DNA from: Tectiglobus sp965224045
GTDB lineage: Bacteria > Pseudomonadota > Alphaproteobacteria > Rhizobiales > Hyphomicrobiaceae
Length of the DNA: 64,000 bases
NCBI GenBank assembly: GCA_965224045.1
Contig: CBDCYD010000015.1
Location: forward strand, 248,001-312,000
Reading direction: 5' to 3'
The first letter of the stretch is position 1, and each line of letters begins with the position of its first letter. Both the position numbers and the translations under genes were made by a program. The notes below the pieces were generated by a model. The model worked only from the letters and a program-made list of their open reading frames with translations. It was not told where the DNA came from and ran no database searches. Positions 43,652-52,573 of the stretch are shown here, piece by piece.

Positions 43652-44629
43652 TTATTTCACGGCTGCGATATCATCCAGCAGGCCGGGGCGGCAATTCTTC
43701 TTGGCAAACTCTGCCACGATCGGCTTGGCAATCGCGCTGAATTTCGCAACGTCCGGCTCTATGATCTTGACGCCTTCTGCCTTCATCTTTTCGAGAAGCG
43801 AATCCGTGTCGTTGCGTACCTTGTTGTTCAGCCACTCCATGGACTCGCTGAGGCTCGCATCGAAGATCTTTCGGTGCGCATCCGACAGGCCATCAACGAA
43901 CTTCTTGTTGCCGGAAACAACGTAGTAACTTATGACGTGGCCCGTCAGATTGATCGTCTTTTGAACCTCGTAGAGCTTACTGCCCCAGATCGTCGGAATA
44001 GGATTTTCCTGAGCTTCGAAGACGCCCTGTCGTAGAGCACCATACAGTTCTGAGAACGAGAGTGGCGCCGGCAAAGCACCGAACGCTTCGAACACTTTCG
44101 CGCGCAGCGGGTTGGTGACGCGGATTTTCACACCTTTGATGTCATCCGGTGATTCGATCGGCTTGTTCGCCGTCAGTTGGCGCGCGCCCCTGAGACCGAC
44201 CCCCAGGATCGTGATGCCATACTTCTCTTCAAGCTTCTTCGAAACCTCCTCGCCGAGCTTGCCCGTCCACACTTTGTAGCCGTGGTCGATGTCCCGATAG
44301 ACGAACTCCGCCTCCATACACTGATATTCTTTGAGGAGCTTGTGCAGCACAACGGGACCGGCAACGTGAAGCTGGATTTCATTTGTCCCAAGCTGCTGCA
44401 GGAGCTGTTGGTCACCGCCGAGCGCGCCGCCCGTCGAAATGTCCATAGCCAGTTCGCCGTTTGAGCGTTCCTTCATGAGTTTCTGCCAGTGTGCGACACC
44501 AAGCGTCCCAAAGTCTTTCGGGCCATTGGCCGTGGCGAGCGTAAATCGCTTGGTTTCAGCGCTCACACTGGTTGTCATGCCCGTGACCAACGCGCAGCCG
44601 ATTGCAACGGCGACCAAAGTCTTTCTCAT
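43652..44629 (-). CDS. TRAP transporter substrate-binding protein (DctP)
   Basis: A 325-residue periplasmic binding protein with signal peptide (VAVAIGCALVTGMTTSVSAE). The DctP-family anchors appear: LMKERSNGELAMDISTGGAL, then KGVKIRVTNPLRAKVFEAFG, whose Arg usually clamps the ligand carboxylate, and YGALRQGVFEAQENPIPTIW. The ligand is therefore probably an organic or sugar acid. It is the first gene of the five-gene TRAP operon and is divergent from a GntR/FCD regulator. Confidence 0.94.
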   Translation of the reverse strand: MRKTLVAVAIGCALVTGMTTSVSAETKRFTLATANGPKDFGTLGVAHWQKLMKERSNGELAMDISTGGALGGDQQLLQQLGTNEIQLHVAGPVVLHKLLKEYQCMEAEFVYRDIDHGYKVWTGKLGEEVSKKLEEKYGITILGVGLRGARQLTANKPIESPDDIKGVKIRVTNPLRAKVFEAFGALPAPLSFSELYGALRQGVFEAQENPIPTIWGSKLYEVQKTINLTGHVISYYVVSGNKKFVDGLSDAHRKIFDASLSESMEWLNNKVRNDTDSLLEKMKAEGVKIIEPDVAKFSAIAKPIVAEFAKKNCRPGLLDDIAAVK

Positions 44630-44849
44630 CGAGCTTCCTCCACTATAAATTCTTTATTTCTCTTAATGTATTCGTAACAGGCTCAGCATGGGAGTCAACC
44701 TGTCACTGTTGTGGATCGAAACTGTGCGAAAGCGTCAGTTCGTGTATCAATCTGGCGTGGATTTGGTGCTCAACGACTTGCTTCATCTGTGTGTTCGCAG
44801 TATGTTCACAACATTGATGCAGCATTTGCGTATCCGATAGGTCCGCTGA

Positions 44850-45566
44850 ATGAATTCTCACGAGTTTATGGAAGGCTCAGGGACACTTGTTGACCTGGCT
44901 TACCGACGCCTGCGAAAACAGATCCTGTCGAATGAACTGCGTCCCGGCTCCGAGACGTTGGAGGCAGAACTCGCACAAGCGCTCGGCATGAGCCGCACGC
45001 CGGTGCGCGAAGCGATTGTCAGACTGGAATATGAAGGGCTGGTCGAGGTTGTCCCGCGCCGTGGCGTTCGCGTCGTGCCGATCACACTGCGCGATATTCG
45101 CGAGATCAACGAAGTGCTCGGTTGGCTGGAAGTGCTAGCAGCGGAAAAGGTTGCCGCACGCCATTTGACGATCACCCAGATTGCCGAGTTCGATACAGCG
45201 GTGCAGGGCATGGACGCTGCCTTGGAGCGCGGCGACATGAAAGCCTGGGCCGAGGCCGACTTCAAGTTTCATTCCCTGCTGATCGAACTGTGCGGGAACA
45301 CGCACTTGCAACACACCGCGCAACTTTATCTCGACAAGGCCCATCGCGCGCGTCTCATCACGATGCCGCTCAGGCAAAAGCCGGTGTATTCCAACACCAA
45401 TCATGCCGCCGTTGTCGAAGCGATACGGCGCAACGATCCAGAAACGGCGCGCGAGATTCACGCAGCACATAAAAAGCGTTGGTCGCATGAACTCGACCTG
45501 ATCGTCGAACGCAATCCCGATGTCTTTGAAAGCCCGGCCAAGATCGAGGTTGATGTACATGCCTGA
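44850..45566 (+). CDS. GntR-family regulator, FCD subfamily
   Basis: A 238-residue regulator with a winged helix (AYRRLRKQILSNELRPGSET, LAQALGMSRTPVREAIVRLE) and an FCD domain with the metal-site pattern EADFKFHSLLIELCGN, later NHAAVVEAI and EIHAAHKKR. The divergent TRAP operon is its likely target; the 220-base shared gap has A+T-rich stretches such as GTATTCGTAAC and GTGTATCAAT that could be half-sites. The ATG at 44850 is used. Its 3' end overlaps the racemase-like gene. Confidence 0.9.
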   Translation: MNSHEFMEGSGTLVDLAYRRLRKQILSNELRPGSETLEAELAQALGMSRTPVREAIVRLEYEGLVEVVPRRGVRVVPITLRDIREINEVLGWLEVLAAEKVAARHLTITQIAEFDTAVQGMDAALERGDMKAWAEADFKFHSLLIELCGNTHLQHTAQLYLDKAHRARLITMPLRQKPVYSNTNHAAVVEAIRRNDPETAREIHAAHKKRWSHELDLIVERNPDVFESPAKIEVDVHA

Positions 45567-46212
45567 ACCGACGCGCATCGCGCTTATCCATGCTGTCGAG
45601 GTTGCCATGGCGCCAATCGCAACCGCGTTTGACGAGCACTGGCCAGATGCTGAGCGGGTCAATCTGTGGGACGACTCGCTGAGTGTCGACCGAGCCCGGG
45701 ATGGCGCACTGACCGAGGCGATGTCGTCACGCATCGGCGCGCTTGGCGATTATGCCCTGTCGGTGGGCGCTCAGGCTATCCTTTACACGTGTTCAGCTTT
45801 CGGCCCTGCTATCGAAGCTTTTGCGCAGCGCAGCCCAGTTCCAACGCTCAAGCCAAACGAGGCGATGTTCGATGCAGCCTTCGAGGCTGGAACAACGATT
45901 GGCATGCTCGCGACATTTCCACCGTCCGTCAAAAGCATGGAGGCCGAGTTTCGCGAGGCAGCCGGCGGGCGGGACGTAACGCTGAAAACGGTGCTTGCGG
46001 CGGATGCGATCGATGCCCTGAAAGCGGGCGACGCTGACACGCACAACACACTCTTGGCCAAAGCCGCGCCACAGCTGTCAGACTGCGATGCAATCATGCT
46101 CGCGCATTTTTCAACGAGCCGAGCCCGGGCCTCCGTTTCAGCGGCGGTAGGCGTGCCAGTCCTGACCAGCCCGGACGCTGCCACCATCGCGCTACGGCAG
46201 CGGTTTACCTGA
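45559..46212 (+). CDS. Asp/Glu/hydantoin racemase superfamily protein
   Basis: A 217-residue protein. The opening TRIALIHAVEVAMAPIATAF, central AILYTCSAFGPAIEAF with a catalytic-type cysteine, and DCDAIMLAHFSTSRA fit the superfamily of Asp/Glu and hydantoin racemases and arylmalonate decarboxylases. The second catalytic cysteine (usually in the C-terminal half) is replaced: the matching position is Ala-His-Phe-Ser. A one-cysteine decarboxylase or isomerase is therefore more likely than a two-base racemase. ATG at 45559 lies within the last codons of the GntR gene (eight-base overlap), so the two are co-translated. Confidence 0.8.
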   Translation: MPEPTRIALIHAVEVAMAPIATAFDEHWPDAERVNLWDDSLSVDRARDGALTEAMSSRIGALGDYALSVGAQAILYTCSAFGPAIEAFAQRSPVPTLKPNEAMFDAAFEAGTTIGMLATFPPSVKSMEAEFREAAGGRDVTLKTVLAADAIDALKAGDADTHNTLLAKAAPQLSDCDAIMLAHFSTSRARASVSAAVGVPVLTSPDAATIALRQRFT

Positions 46213-46503
46213 GGCAGGCGCAAAACGAACGAGTGACGCACTTGGCTAAGCAGCGCCGGCGATTGATATTCCCAAAGTGTGCTTAGTCCTGATAACCCAA
46301 TAGGAGCGTATTCCGACTGCTCTTGGGTCAACTTCTACCGCGATTTTCGAAGACCGGTGCTGCCAACACTAGCCCATCCAATGGCCGCCCTTTGATCATC
46401 GCGTCGGTTAGAGGGCTTGATGATGCTGCACTTGCTCAGGTCCGCTTCGGAGCGGGGTACCTGTTGATGCGGTGCGAAATGAAAATGTTGACGATGACCG
46501 AGT
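46213..46503. other. Spacer without a supported gene
   Basis: About 290 bases following the racemase-like gene. No domain-bearing frame, tRNA or clear hairpin was found. It ends at the start of a 100-bp repeat. Confidence 0.35.
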
Positions 46504-46602
46504 TGGGTCAGGTTGTTTCATCTTGCCGTTGAGTACATCACGGCAGAGATATCTCAACTGCGGACACGATGTGCTCCAGCTGAGCTTGAATCCTGCGGGC
46601 CA
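46504..46602 (+). repeat. 100-bp direct repeat, copy A
   Basis: The run contains GATGTGCTCCAGCTGAGCTT and matches 49038-49138 at roughly 85% identity over about 99 bases. It lies immediately before the second IS91-like element (GAACGAACCC begins at 46605), so that element appears to have inserted at or near the repeat. Nature of the repeat unknown. Confidence 0.75.
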
Positions 46603-46604
46603 TG

Positions 46605-48032
46605 GAACGAACCCGCTTTCAGCGGGAGTGCGCTGCGCGCGGGCGGTGCCATGGGGCTTAGTCAGCGCTAACCAACCAAGCAGCATAAGATAACGGGCGA
46701 GGCGTCCCGTCTTGAGGATCGAGGGGTTTCAAGACCCTCCAACTCAAGACAGGAGCCCCCGATGACCGATCAGACGATCACCGATCTGCGCCGGCGCATG
46801 CTGCAGGACATGACGAACCGCAACTTCGTCGACAAGACCAAGCACGATTATATCCGCCATGTCGAAGCATTGGCTGAGTTTCTCGGTCGATCACCGGACA
46901 CGGTTACCGGCGATGACCTGCGCCGCTTCCAGGCGGCCCAGATTGCCGAGGGTGCGCAGCCACCGAAGATGAACACTCTGGCTTCGGCACTGCGCTTCTT
47001 TCTCACCGTCACGCTCGGGCGGGCCGATCTCGCCCACCAACTGGCGCGCACGAACTATCCGAGGAAGCTGCCGCGGGTGCTACCGCCAGAGGATGTCGCT
47101 CGCCTGCTCGACGCCGCACCGGGACCTGGCCTCAAGTACAAGGCGGCGCTCAGCATCGCCTACGGCGCTGGCCTCAGGGGCGGAGAGGTCGTCATGCTGC
47201 ACGTCAGCGACATCGATTCCAAGCGCATGCTGATCCGCGTCGAGATGGGCAAAGGGCGCAAGGACCGCCATGCAATGCTCTCCCCACACCTGCTCGAACT
47301 CTTGCGCGCATGGTGGCTGCAATGCCGCTCCAAGGGCTGGCTGTTCCCCGGCCAGGATCCACTGCGTCCCATCACGGTGCGTCAGCTCAACCGCGTCTGT
47401 CACGTTCCGCGTCAAGGATTACCGTCGCAATGGGAGCGCCCGATACACGACGATGATGCTCACCCCGCACGAGTTCATTCGCCGCCTCCTTATCCATGTC
47501 CTGCCCAAGGGGCTCCACCGCATTCGCCATTACGGCCTCCTCGCAAGCGGCGTGAAGGCCGACAATCTCGCCAGGATGCGCGATCTTCTTGGGGGCGCAG
47601 AGCCGATCGCCAATGATACCTCTGACAGCGACGACGACGCTGAACCCGAGGCAGCTCCCGATGAAGCCTGGCCAATGCCATGTCCCTCATGCGGCAACGC
47701 CATGCGCATCATCGAGGCCTTCGCGCCCGGCGCGACACCACACAGCATACCGGAACCGGAAGGCATCTACAGTTCATGATCTCAACGTCCCGCGACAACA
47801 CCCCTGACATCCGGCGGCCGCCGCGCCGCAACGCCCGGCGGCGTCCCGATCACCTTCTCATGGCCGTGACGATCGCAAAGATGTTCATATCGATGACAGG
47901 CAAGACCCAGTGGCCCACCTTGCATGCCTCACACAACCGTACGGCATGCGGCCGTCACCAATCCGACAGGCCACGCCTGATCGTTAAAACCCCATAGCAA
48001 TCGCGGCACGCTCTTCGCCCAAACGCCCGCGG
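46605..48032 (+). mobile_element. Internally deleted second copy of the IS91-like element
   Basis: The 5' end GAACGAACCCGCTTTCAGCG (46605) and the GTCTTGAGGATCGAGGGGTT run before the recombinase match the intact copy at 36.9-39.5 kb. The 3' end CAAACGCCCGCGG followed by GTTC (48033-48036) also matches. Only about 1.43 kb remains: some 1.15 kb spanning the recombinase C-terminus and the transposase N-terminal half is gone. It reads in the opposite direction to the intact copy. Confidence 0.75.
46762..47779 (+). pseudogene. Recombinase N-terminus fused out of frame to IS91 transposase C-terminus
   Basis: From the ATG at 46762 the frame encodes the SAM-like domain (FVDKTKHDYIRHVEALAEFL) and part of the recombinase catalytic domain (AYGAGLRGGEVVML) up to RQLNRVCH near 47400. 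Another frame then continues as VTFRVKDYRRNGSARYTTMM, the transposase part after its catalytic Tyr, to the Cys-rich end CPSCGNAMRIIEAF and stop at 47779. The junction near 47397-47405 joins two genes that are separated in the intact copy. Neither product is functional. Confidence 0.85.
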
Positions 48033-48120
48033 GTTCCTTCCCTGGGGACTTTCGGACACCGGCCCCGGTGCGGGTGGCGCCAACGTGCATGGGCCGGCAT
48101 CCGAAACTCTTCACATTATC
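48019..48120. repeat. IS91-like terminal repeat, copy 3
   Basis: The plus strand has CAAACGCCCGCGGGTTCCTT and later GGCATCCGAAACTCTTCACA. It matches the orphan copy at 25688-25793 on both sides of the GTTC, and the intact IS91-like end at 36881-36900 up to the GTTC. As at 25.8 kb, it lies directly downstream of a minus-strand gene. Confidence 0.55.
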
Positions 48121-48122
48121 GG

Positions 48123-48983
48123 TCATCGCTGCGTACTACCAGACACGTAACGGATTGCTGTGACATTAGCTTTGTAGAAGGGAAAATATGCGTCGGTGCC
48201 GATCAGGTTGCCGCCCTCCACACGCGTCGGCAGACAGTATCCGCCAAAGCTATGAAAACTTGACAATTCTCCGCCGAAGGGCTGGAGGCGGTACCTCTTC
48301 TCCGCGTTCTCGTTGCTCCAACGTTGCAGTATCACCCGAGTCGGTTGGCCATCCTCTGCAATAGTCACATCAACGACATGCGGGAAGCTGCCAGCCCGTA
48401 CGGTGACCCGAGCTGAATTCTTACTTACTGTCTCCCACTGCACAGTTGCACTTGGAAGCAAGGCAGCGGGGGTCCAGAACACTGCCTCGGCAATGACGCG
48501 CCCCATAGCCGAGCGATGATGGTCCGCTGTGCCGCCGGTGCGTACCACAGGGATCAAACCAAACAGCCAAAACCGCGTCCACGACGTTCCACCAATAACA
48601 CCGTCTGAGCCGCTGATCGCACCGGACTTTAAGCGCCAGACCAGTCCGTGTGGTGCGGCAAGAACTTGGGTCGCCTGCATTGGTTTGTAGTTTGGTGCCC
48701 CCTTCGTTCCAAAGCCGAGTTCACCGCCCGTCGTGATCTCGGCAACGCTCTGAAGTGGTGTGCCCGCCGCAATAGCGTAGCGAAAGAAGCGTTGTGCAGG
48801 CTCTGGCAGACCTTCGACCAATTTTTGATCGAATGCTATTGGTGCTTTCTCTGCCATTCGAGTGAGTTCGTCCCAGACCGCTTGATCTATTCGGGCATCG
48901 TTCCACCGCCAAGCACAAAGCCCGAAAATCGAGAATGCGAGAAAAATGGTGATGGAAAGCGCGAGAGTCATGAGCCGTGGCAT
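48123..48983 (-). CDS. DUF6544-family-like membrane-anchored protein
   Basis: About 286 residues with one N-terminal hydrophobic segment (LALSITIFLAFSIFGLCAWR), a probable membrane anchor, and a beta-rich body: LPEPAQRFFRYAIAAGTPLQ, ELGFGTKG, FWTPAALLPSATVQWE, and FGGYCLPTRVEGGNLIGTDA. This pattern resembles the DUF6544 family of uncharacterised bacterial proteins. ATG at 48983 is preferred; a TTG eight codons upstream is possible. It lies between two 100-bp direct repeats together with the decayed IS91-like copy. No function is known. Confidence 0.65.
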   Translation of the reverse strand: MPRLMTLALSITIFLAFSIFGLCAWRWNDARIDQAVWDELTRMAEKAPIAFDQKLVEGLPEPAQRFFRYAIAAGTPLQSVAEITTGGELGFGTKGAPNYKPMQATQVLAAPHGLVWRLKSGAISGSDGVIGGTSWTRFWLFGLIPVVRTGGTADHHRSAMGRVIAEAVFWTPAALLPSATVQWETVSKNSARVTVRAGSFPHVVDVTIAEDGQPTRVILQRWSNENAEKRYRLQPFGGELSSFHSFGGYCLPTRVEGGNLIGTDAYFPFYKANVTAIRYVSGSTQR

Positions 48984-49037
48984 AGCCTTCTTGAATTCCT
49001 GTGACAACCACCGTTAGCCGACGCTAAATGCACACTA

Positions 49038-49138
49038 TGGGTCAGTCTGGTTCATCTTGCTGCTGAGCAAATCACGACAGAGGATACTTCAACTGCGGAC
49101 GCGATGTGCTCCAGCTGAGCTTGAACCCTGTGGGCCAA
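49038..49138 (+). repeat. 100-bp direct repeat, copy B
   Basis: Second copy of the repeat at 46504-46602 in the same orientation, with GATGTGCTCCAGCTGAGCTT intact. It flanks the DUF6544-like gene on its upstream side. Between 49139 and 49333 no gene is seen. Confidence 0.75.
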
Positions 49139-49333
49139 TAGCGACGGTCATCCGACATCGCCGAAAAACAGTCAGAGCGGCAGCGATTTTCCGAAGCGGA
49201 CATCAATGCGGCGCCCATGGATGTGGCCGAGAAAACACTTACCCACTAACCAGCCCTCCAATCTGTCACAAGCCCAAACACCGAAAGGTCCAGGCAATAG
49301 ACTTTTGGTCCTTATGGAATTGCAGCGTCGCGA

Positions 49334-50227
49334 TCAGTTGTCCTCGGCAAAGTACTCCACGAGGAAATCGATAAATGCGCGCACACGTGGCAGCTGATTT
49401 CTATCCGGTGGTGACATCGCCCAAATAGGTATGGCATCATCAACTTGTTCATCGGCAAACAGTGCCACTAGCTGGCCATGGCGAATGGCATCCGAAACGT
49501 GTAGATCGACCATTCTCACTATGCCGTGCCCTGATATCGCGAGATCGAGCATGACATCCGCATTGTCAGTCGTCAGTGCGCCGCCGACCTGAACTCGAGA
49601 AACACCTTCCGAGATATGGAACGGCCAACGAGCCAAATGCGGAAAGCCGTCGATGACGATACAGCTGTGGCTTCTCAAGTCTAGTGGCGTCGATGGCCGG
49701 CCGTGGGTCTCCAAATAACCAGGGCTTGCACAAATCACCCGCTTGGCAGTGGCGATTTTTCGCGCGGTGTTTGTACTGTCCGGTAAATCACCAGCTCGCA
49801 CAGCAACGTCGACATTCTCCTCGATCAGATCAATGCGGTGGTCTGAGACGATCAAATCGACGGTAATCCCGGAATGTGCAGAGAGAAACTGCGGCACAAG
49901 CGTTACAAGCCGTTTCCGACCAACCGCTGTCCCTGTGCTGATGCGAAGGTGGCCCTGAAGCTCGTTGGCAGATTGCCGGACCGCAGACTCTGCAGCGTCG
50001 ATGGCAGCGATGATTTCTCGTGCTCTCGCTACGTATACCTGTCCCTCTGCCGTGAGCGTCAGACGGCGCGTCGTCCGGGTGAGAAGCTTCGTTGCCAAGC
50101 GCCGTTCCAAGCGCGAAACGATCTTTGACACAGCCGACGGAGAAAGATCGAGATTGGCGGCAGCAGCAGCGAAACTACCGTCTTCGACCACGCGAACGAA
50201 AGTCAGCATTTCATGCGGAATATTCAT
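49334..50227 (-). CDS. LysR-family transcriptional regulator
   Basis: A 297-residue LTTR. The N-terminal winged helix reads MLTFVRVVEDGSFAAAAANL then LSPSAVSKIVSRLERRLATK; the C-terminal co-inducer domain has LRISTGTAVGRKRLVTLVPQ and DVAVRAGDLPDST. It belongs to the common branch that regulates divergent oxidoreductases. The divergent gene is an SDR 113 bases away, the probable target. Start ATG at 50227 on the minus strand. Confidence 0.93.
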   Translation of the reverse strand: MNIPHEMLTFVRVVEDGSFAAAAANLDLSPSAVSKIVSRLERRLATKLLTRTTRRLTLTAEGQVYVARAREIIAAIDAAESAVRQSANELQGHLRISTGTAVGRKRLVTLVPQFLSAHSGITVDLIVSDHRIDLIEENVDVAVRAGDLPDSTNTARKIATAKRVICASPGYLETHGRPSTPLDLRSHSCIVIDGFPHLARWPFHISEGVSRVQVGGALTTDNADVMLDLAISGHGIVRMVDLHVSDAIRHGQLVALFADEQVDDAIPIWAMSPPDRNQLPRVRAFIDFLVEYFAEDN

Positions 50228-50340
50228 TACGGAAATTCTGTCACGAATTTATTTCCTAAAGTCAACTTTATCATCTCTAGATAGCCCAATACACCAGACG
50301 CTCGAGCATCCCATTCCGCGAATTAATTCGGGAGGATTAT

Positions 50341-51090
50341 ATGGAACTCAGTGGCAGCATTGCCTTCATCACCGGCGGCAGCGGTGGTCTCGGGCTTTCC
50401 ATCGCGCAGGCCCTCGCGCATGAAGGAGCAGATCTCTGCCTGAGCTACCACTCAGACCACAAGTCCGCGCAGAAGGCTTGCGAACTCATACGCGCAGCCG
50501 GAAGGCGCGTCGAAGCTGTGCAAATGGACCAATCAGATCCGGTGTCGATTGAAAGCACCGTTGCCGCGGTCGCAAACTCGTTTGGGCGGATCGATATTCT
50601 CGTCAATAACGCGGCCACGAATGCGCCCGTGCCCTTCCATGACCTTGCCAGCTTGACACCCGAAATTTGGAACAGCATTACTGCGACAAACCTAACCGGG
50701 CCCTTCTTGGTTACGCGGGCCGCGGCTCCTCACCTGCGCAAGAGTAGTTACGCTCGAGTGGTGAACGTGGGGGCGATGATCGGCCTTGAGCCGGCCGGCA
50801 GTAGCATTGCTCAAGCTGTCAGCAAGGCAGGTGTCATTCACTTGACCCGGTGTCTGGCGGTGGCAATGGCACCAAGCGTGACCGTCAACTGCGTTGCACC
50901 AGGTCTGATGGAGGGAACGCGGATGGCGAGCCGCATTCCATCTGAAAGTGTCCATGCCATGCGAGAACGAGCGCTATTGAAGCAGAACGCATCAATCGAA
51001 GATGTCGCCAATCAGGTCATTACGTATTGCCGTGCAAAATCCGTGACCGGGCAAACAACTGTCATTGATGGTGGTATTCACTGCCACTGA
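50341..51090 (+). CDS. Short-chain dehydrogenase/reductase fold protein lacking the catalytic tyrosine
   Basis: A 249-residue classical SDR. Cofactor motif AFITGGSGGLGLSIAQALAH, NNAA in ILVNNAATNAPVPF, and the C-terminal TGQTTVIDGG are normal. The catalytic YxxxK is replaced by QxxxK (SIAQAVSKAG), and the usual Ser region reads VVNVGAMIG, so both Ser and Tyr are missing while Lys is kept. It therefore may not be an oxidoreductase; it could be a cofactor-binding regulator or use other chemistry. A good GGAGG precedes ATG 50341. Divergent from the LysR gene. Confidence 0.85.
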   Translation: MELSGSIAFITGGSGGLGLSIAQALAHEGADLCLSYHSDHKSAQKACELIRAAGRRVEAVQMDQSDPVSIESTVAAVANSFGRIDILVNNAATNAPVPFHDLASLTPEIWNSITATNLTGPFLVTRAAAPHLRKSSYARVVNVGAMIGLEPAGSSIAQAVSKAGVIHLTRCLAVAMAPSVTVNCVAPGLMEGTRMASRIPSESVHAMRERALLKQNASIEDVANQVITYCRAKSVTGQTTVIDGGIHCH

Positions 51091-51150
51091 TTCCGGCAGT
51101 CATTTTAAGCGATGTCACTTAGACATGGACAAGCGATTGGGGCACAGCAA

Positions 51151-51948
51151 ATGTCGGCATCACCGAGCAAGAAGTTCCAAGATCATTGGCTCCACATCGA
51201 TCCTGAGCGCTTGGAACGATACGAAGCAATGTTTTCGTGGAACCCAGCAACTGAGCATTTCTACGCTCCCGCCGATATTTATGAAGGCCTAGTCGTGGCT
51301 GATTTCGGTTGCGGTCCAGGTCACGCAGCAATCGAGTTTGCTAAACGCGTAGGGCCGAATGGGCACGTTCATGCTTTGGACATCAATCGGGATTTCATTC
51401 AAAGAACAGCGGCCCGCATCGAGCGACACGGCCTCATTAAACGCGTTACTACACATCTCCTCAGCACTCCTGGTTTGCCGTTGGTAGATGGTAGCCTCGA
51501 TCGCGTGACTGCGCGCAATACCATCATCTACGTTGCAGAGCCGCTCGAAACTGCTCGCGAATTTAGACGCGTCCTTCGGCCCGGCGGATTAGTTCACGCA
51601 ATCGAAAGTGACTGGACCCTAACTGCTGTCGAACCGGTGCCTCAGCACGACTGGAATGCGATTATTGATGCAGCGGGCTGGGCCTGGCCGCATCCTACAA
51701 TTGGACGCCAGTTGTACGGAATCTTAAAGAGTGCAGGCTTTGAAGACGTACGCGTTCAGCTAATGGCAAGTCCTGACACCGATGGACGGCTTTTGGACAT
51801 GATTAAGACAGTTGCGGGCTACGCGCGCGAAAGTCTGAAGCTTTCCAACGAACGGATCAGTTCAATTCTCAATCTTGTGGAGCATGCCGTCAAAGACGGT
51901 ACGTACCTGGCCATCTCGCCGCAGTTTGTTGTGACAGCCCGAAACTGA
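51151..51948 (+). CDS. Class I SAM-dependent methyltransferase
   Basis: About 265 residues. The SAM-binding motif I is VVADFGCGPGHAAIEFAKRV, the acidic residue of motif II lies in VHALDINRDF, and later motifs are VTARNTIIYVAEP and FRRVLRPGGLVHAIESDWTL. The sequence resembles the UbiE/Methyltransf_11 branch; the substrate is not predictable. An earlier ATG at 51112 is in frame but adds residues of unlikely content. It follows the SDR gene by 60 bases on the same strand and precedes a cysteine-dioxygenase-like gene by 64, so the three may be one unit. Confidence 0.88.
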   Translation: MSASPSKKFQDHWLHIDPERLERYEAMFSWNPATEHFYAPADIYEGLVVADFGCGPGHAAIEFAKRVGPNGHVHALDINRDFIQRTAARIERHGLIKRVTTHLLSTPGLPLVDGSLDRVTARNTIIYVAEPLETAREFRRVLRPGGLVHAIESDWTLTAVEPVPQHDWNAIIDAAGWAWPHPTIGRQLYGILKSAGFEDVRVQLMASPDTDGRLLDMIKTVAGYARESLKLSNERISSILNLVEHAVKDGTYLAISPQFVVTARN

Positions 51949-52012
51949 TCAATGACGTCACGCGAGCCTGTGGCTCCAGAGTTTCTCCAGCGATGACCAA
52001 AAGGGGTTCATC

Positions 52013-52573
52013 ATGCACGACGCCTATTCGCTTCAAACCTTCATTCAAGACCTTCGACGTATAACAGAAGAAGCTCAGGACGAAGATGAAATCTTCACGG
52101 GCCTTGTTCCACTTGCGAAGCGCGTCGCAATGGAAAAGGAGTGGCTGCGAACTCACCACTACAGTGTTGATCCTGAGCAAGGCTTCGGCGTTCACTTGCT
52201 GCATGAAGAGCCTGACCACTCGCTTGCAGTCTTCGTAGTTGCATGGCAGCCGGGAAGTGGGGCGCCACCGCACGATCACGGAACTTGGGCAATTGTTACC
52301 GGCGTAGAAGGCAAAGAACATAATACGCTCTACAAACGGCTCGATGACAGATCTGTCGCAAACCATGCGCATCTGGACGTCAAGCAGGAGACCATTCTTG
52401 GCCCCGGTGACGTGATCTGCATGAAATCTGGTGGCATACATGCAGTGCGCAATGAAACGGATCCGGTCACGCTTTCACTGCATACCTACGGCAAACACCT
52501 CAACTTCACTGGCCGCTCTCAGTATGATCTTGAAGCCAACGCCAGGAAGGAGTTCATAGTTCAAGTCAGCTGA
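52013..52573 (+). CDS. Cysteine dioxygenase-type cupin (thiol dioxygenase)
   Basis: A 186-residue cupin. The iron-binding histidines appear in SGAPPHDHGTWAIVTGVEG and in KSGGIHAVRNET. These match the cysteine dioxygenase/3-mercaptopropionate dioxygenase family, which oxidises a thiol to a sulfinate with O2. The usual Tyr-Cys cross-link pair of mammalian CDO is not evident, as in other bacterial members. The start ATG at 52013 has a weak AGGGG upstream. It belongs to a run of same-strand genes with the SDR-like protein and methyltransferase. Confidence 0.85.
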   Translation: MHDAYSLQTFIQDLRRITEEAQDEDEIFTGLVPLAKRVAMEKEWLRTHHYSVDPEQGFGVHLLHEEPDHSLAVFVVAWQPGSGAPPHDHGTWAIVTGVEGKEHNTLYKRLDDRSVANHAHLDVKQETILGPGDVICMKSGGIHAVRNETDPVTLSLHTYGKHLNFTGRSQYDLEANARKEFIVQVS

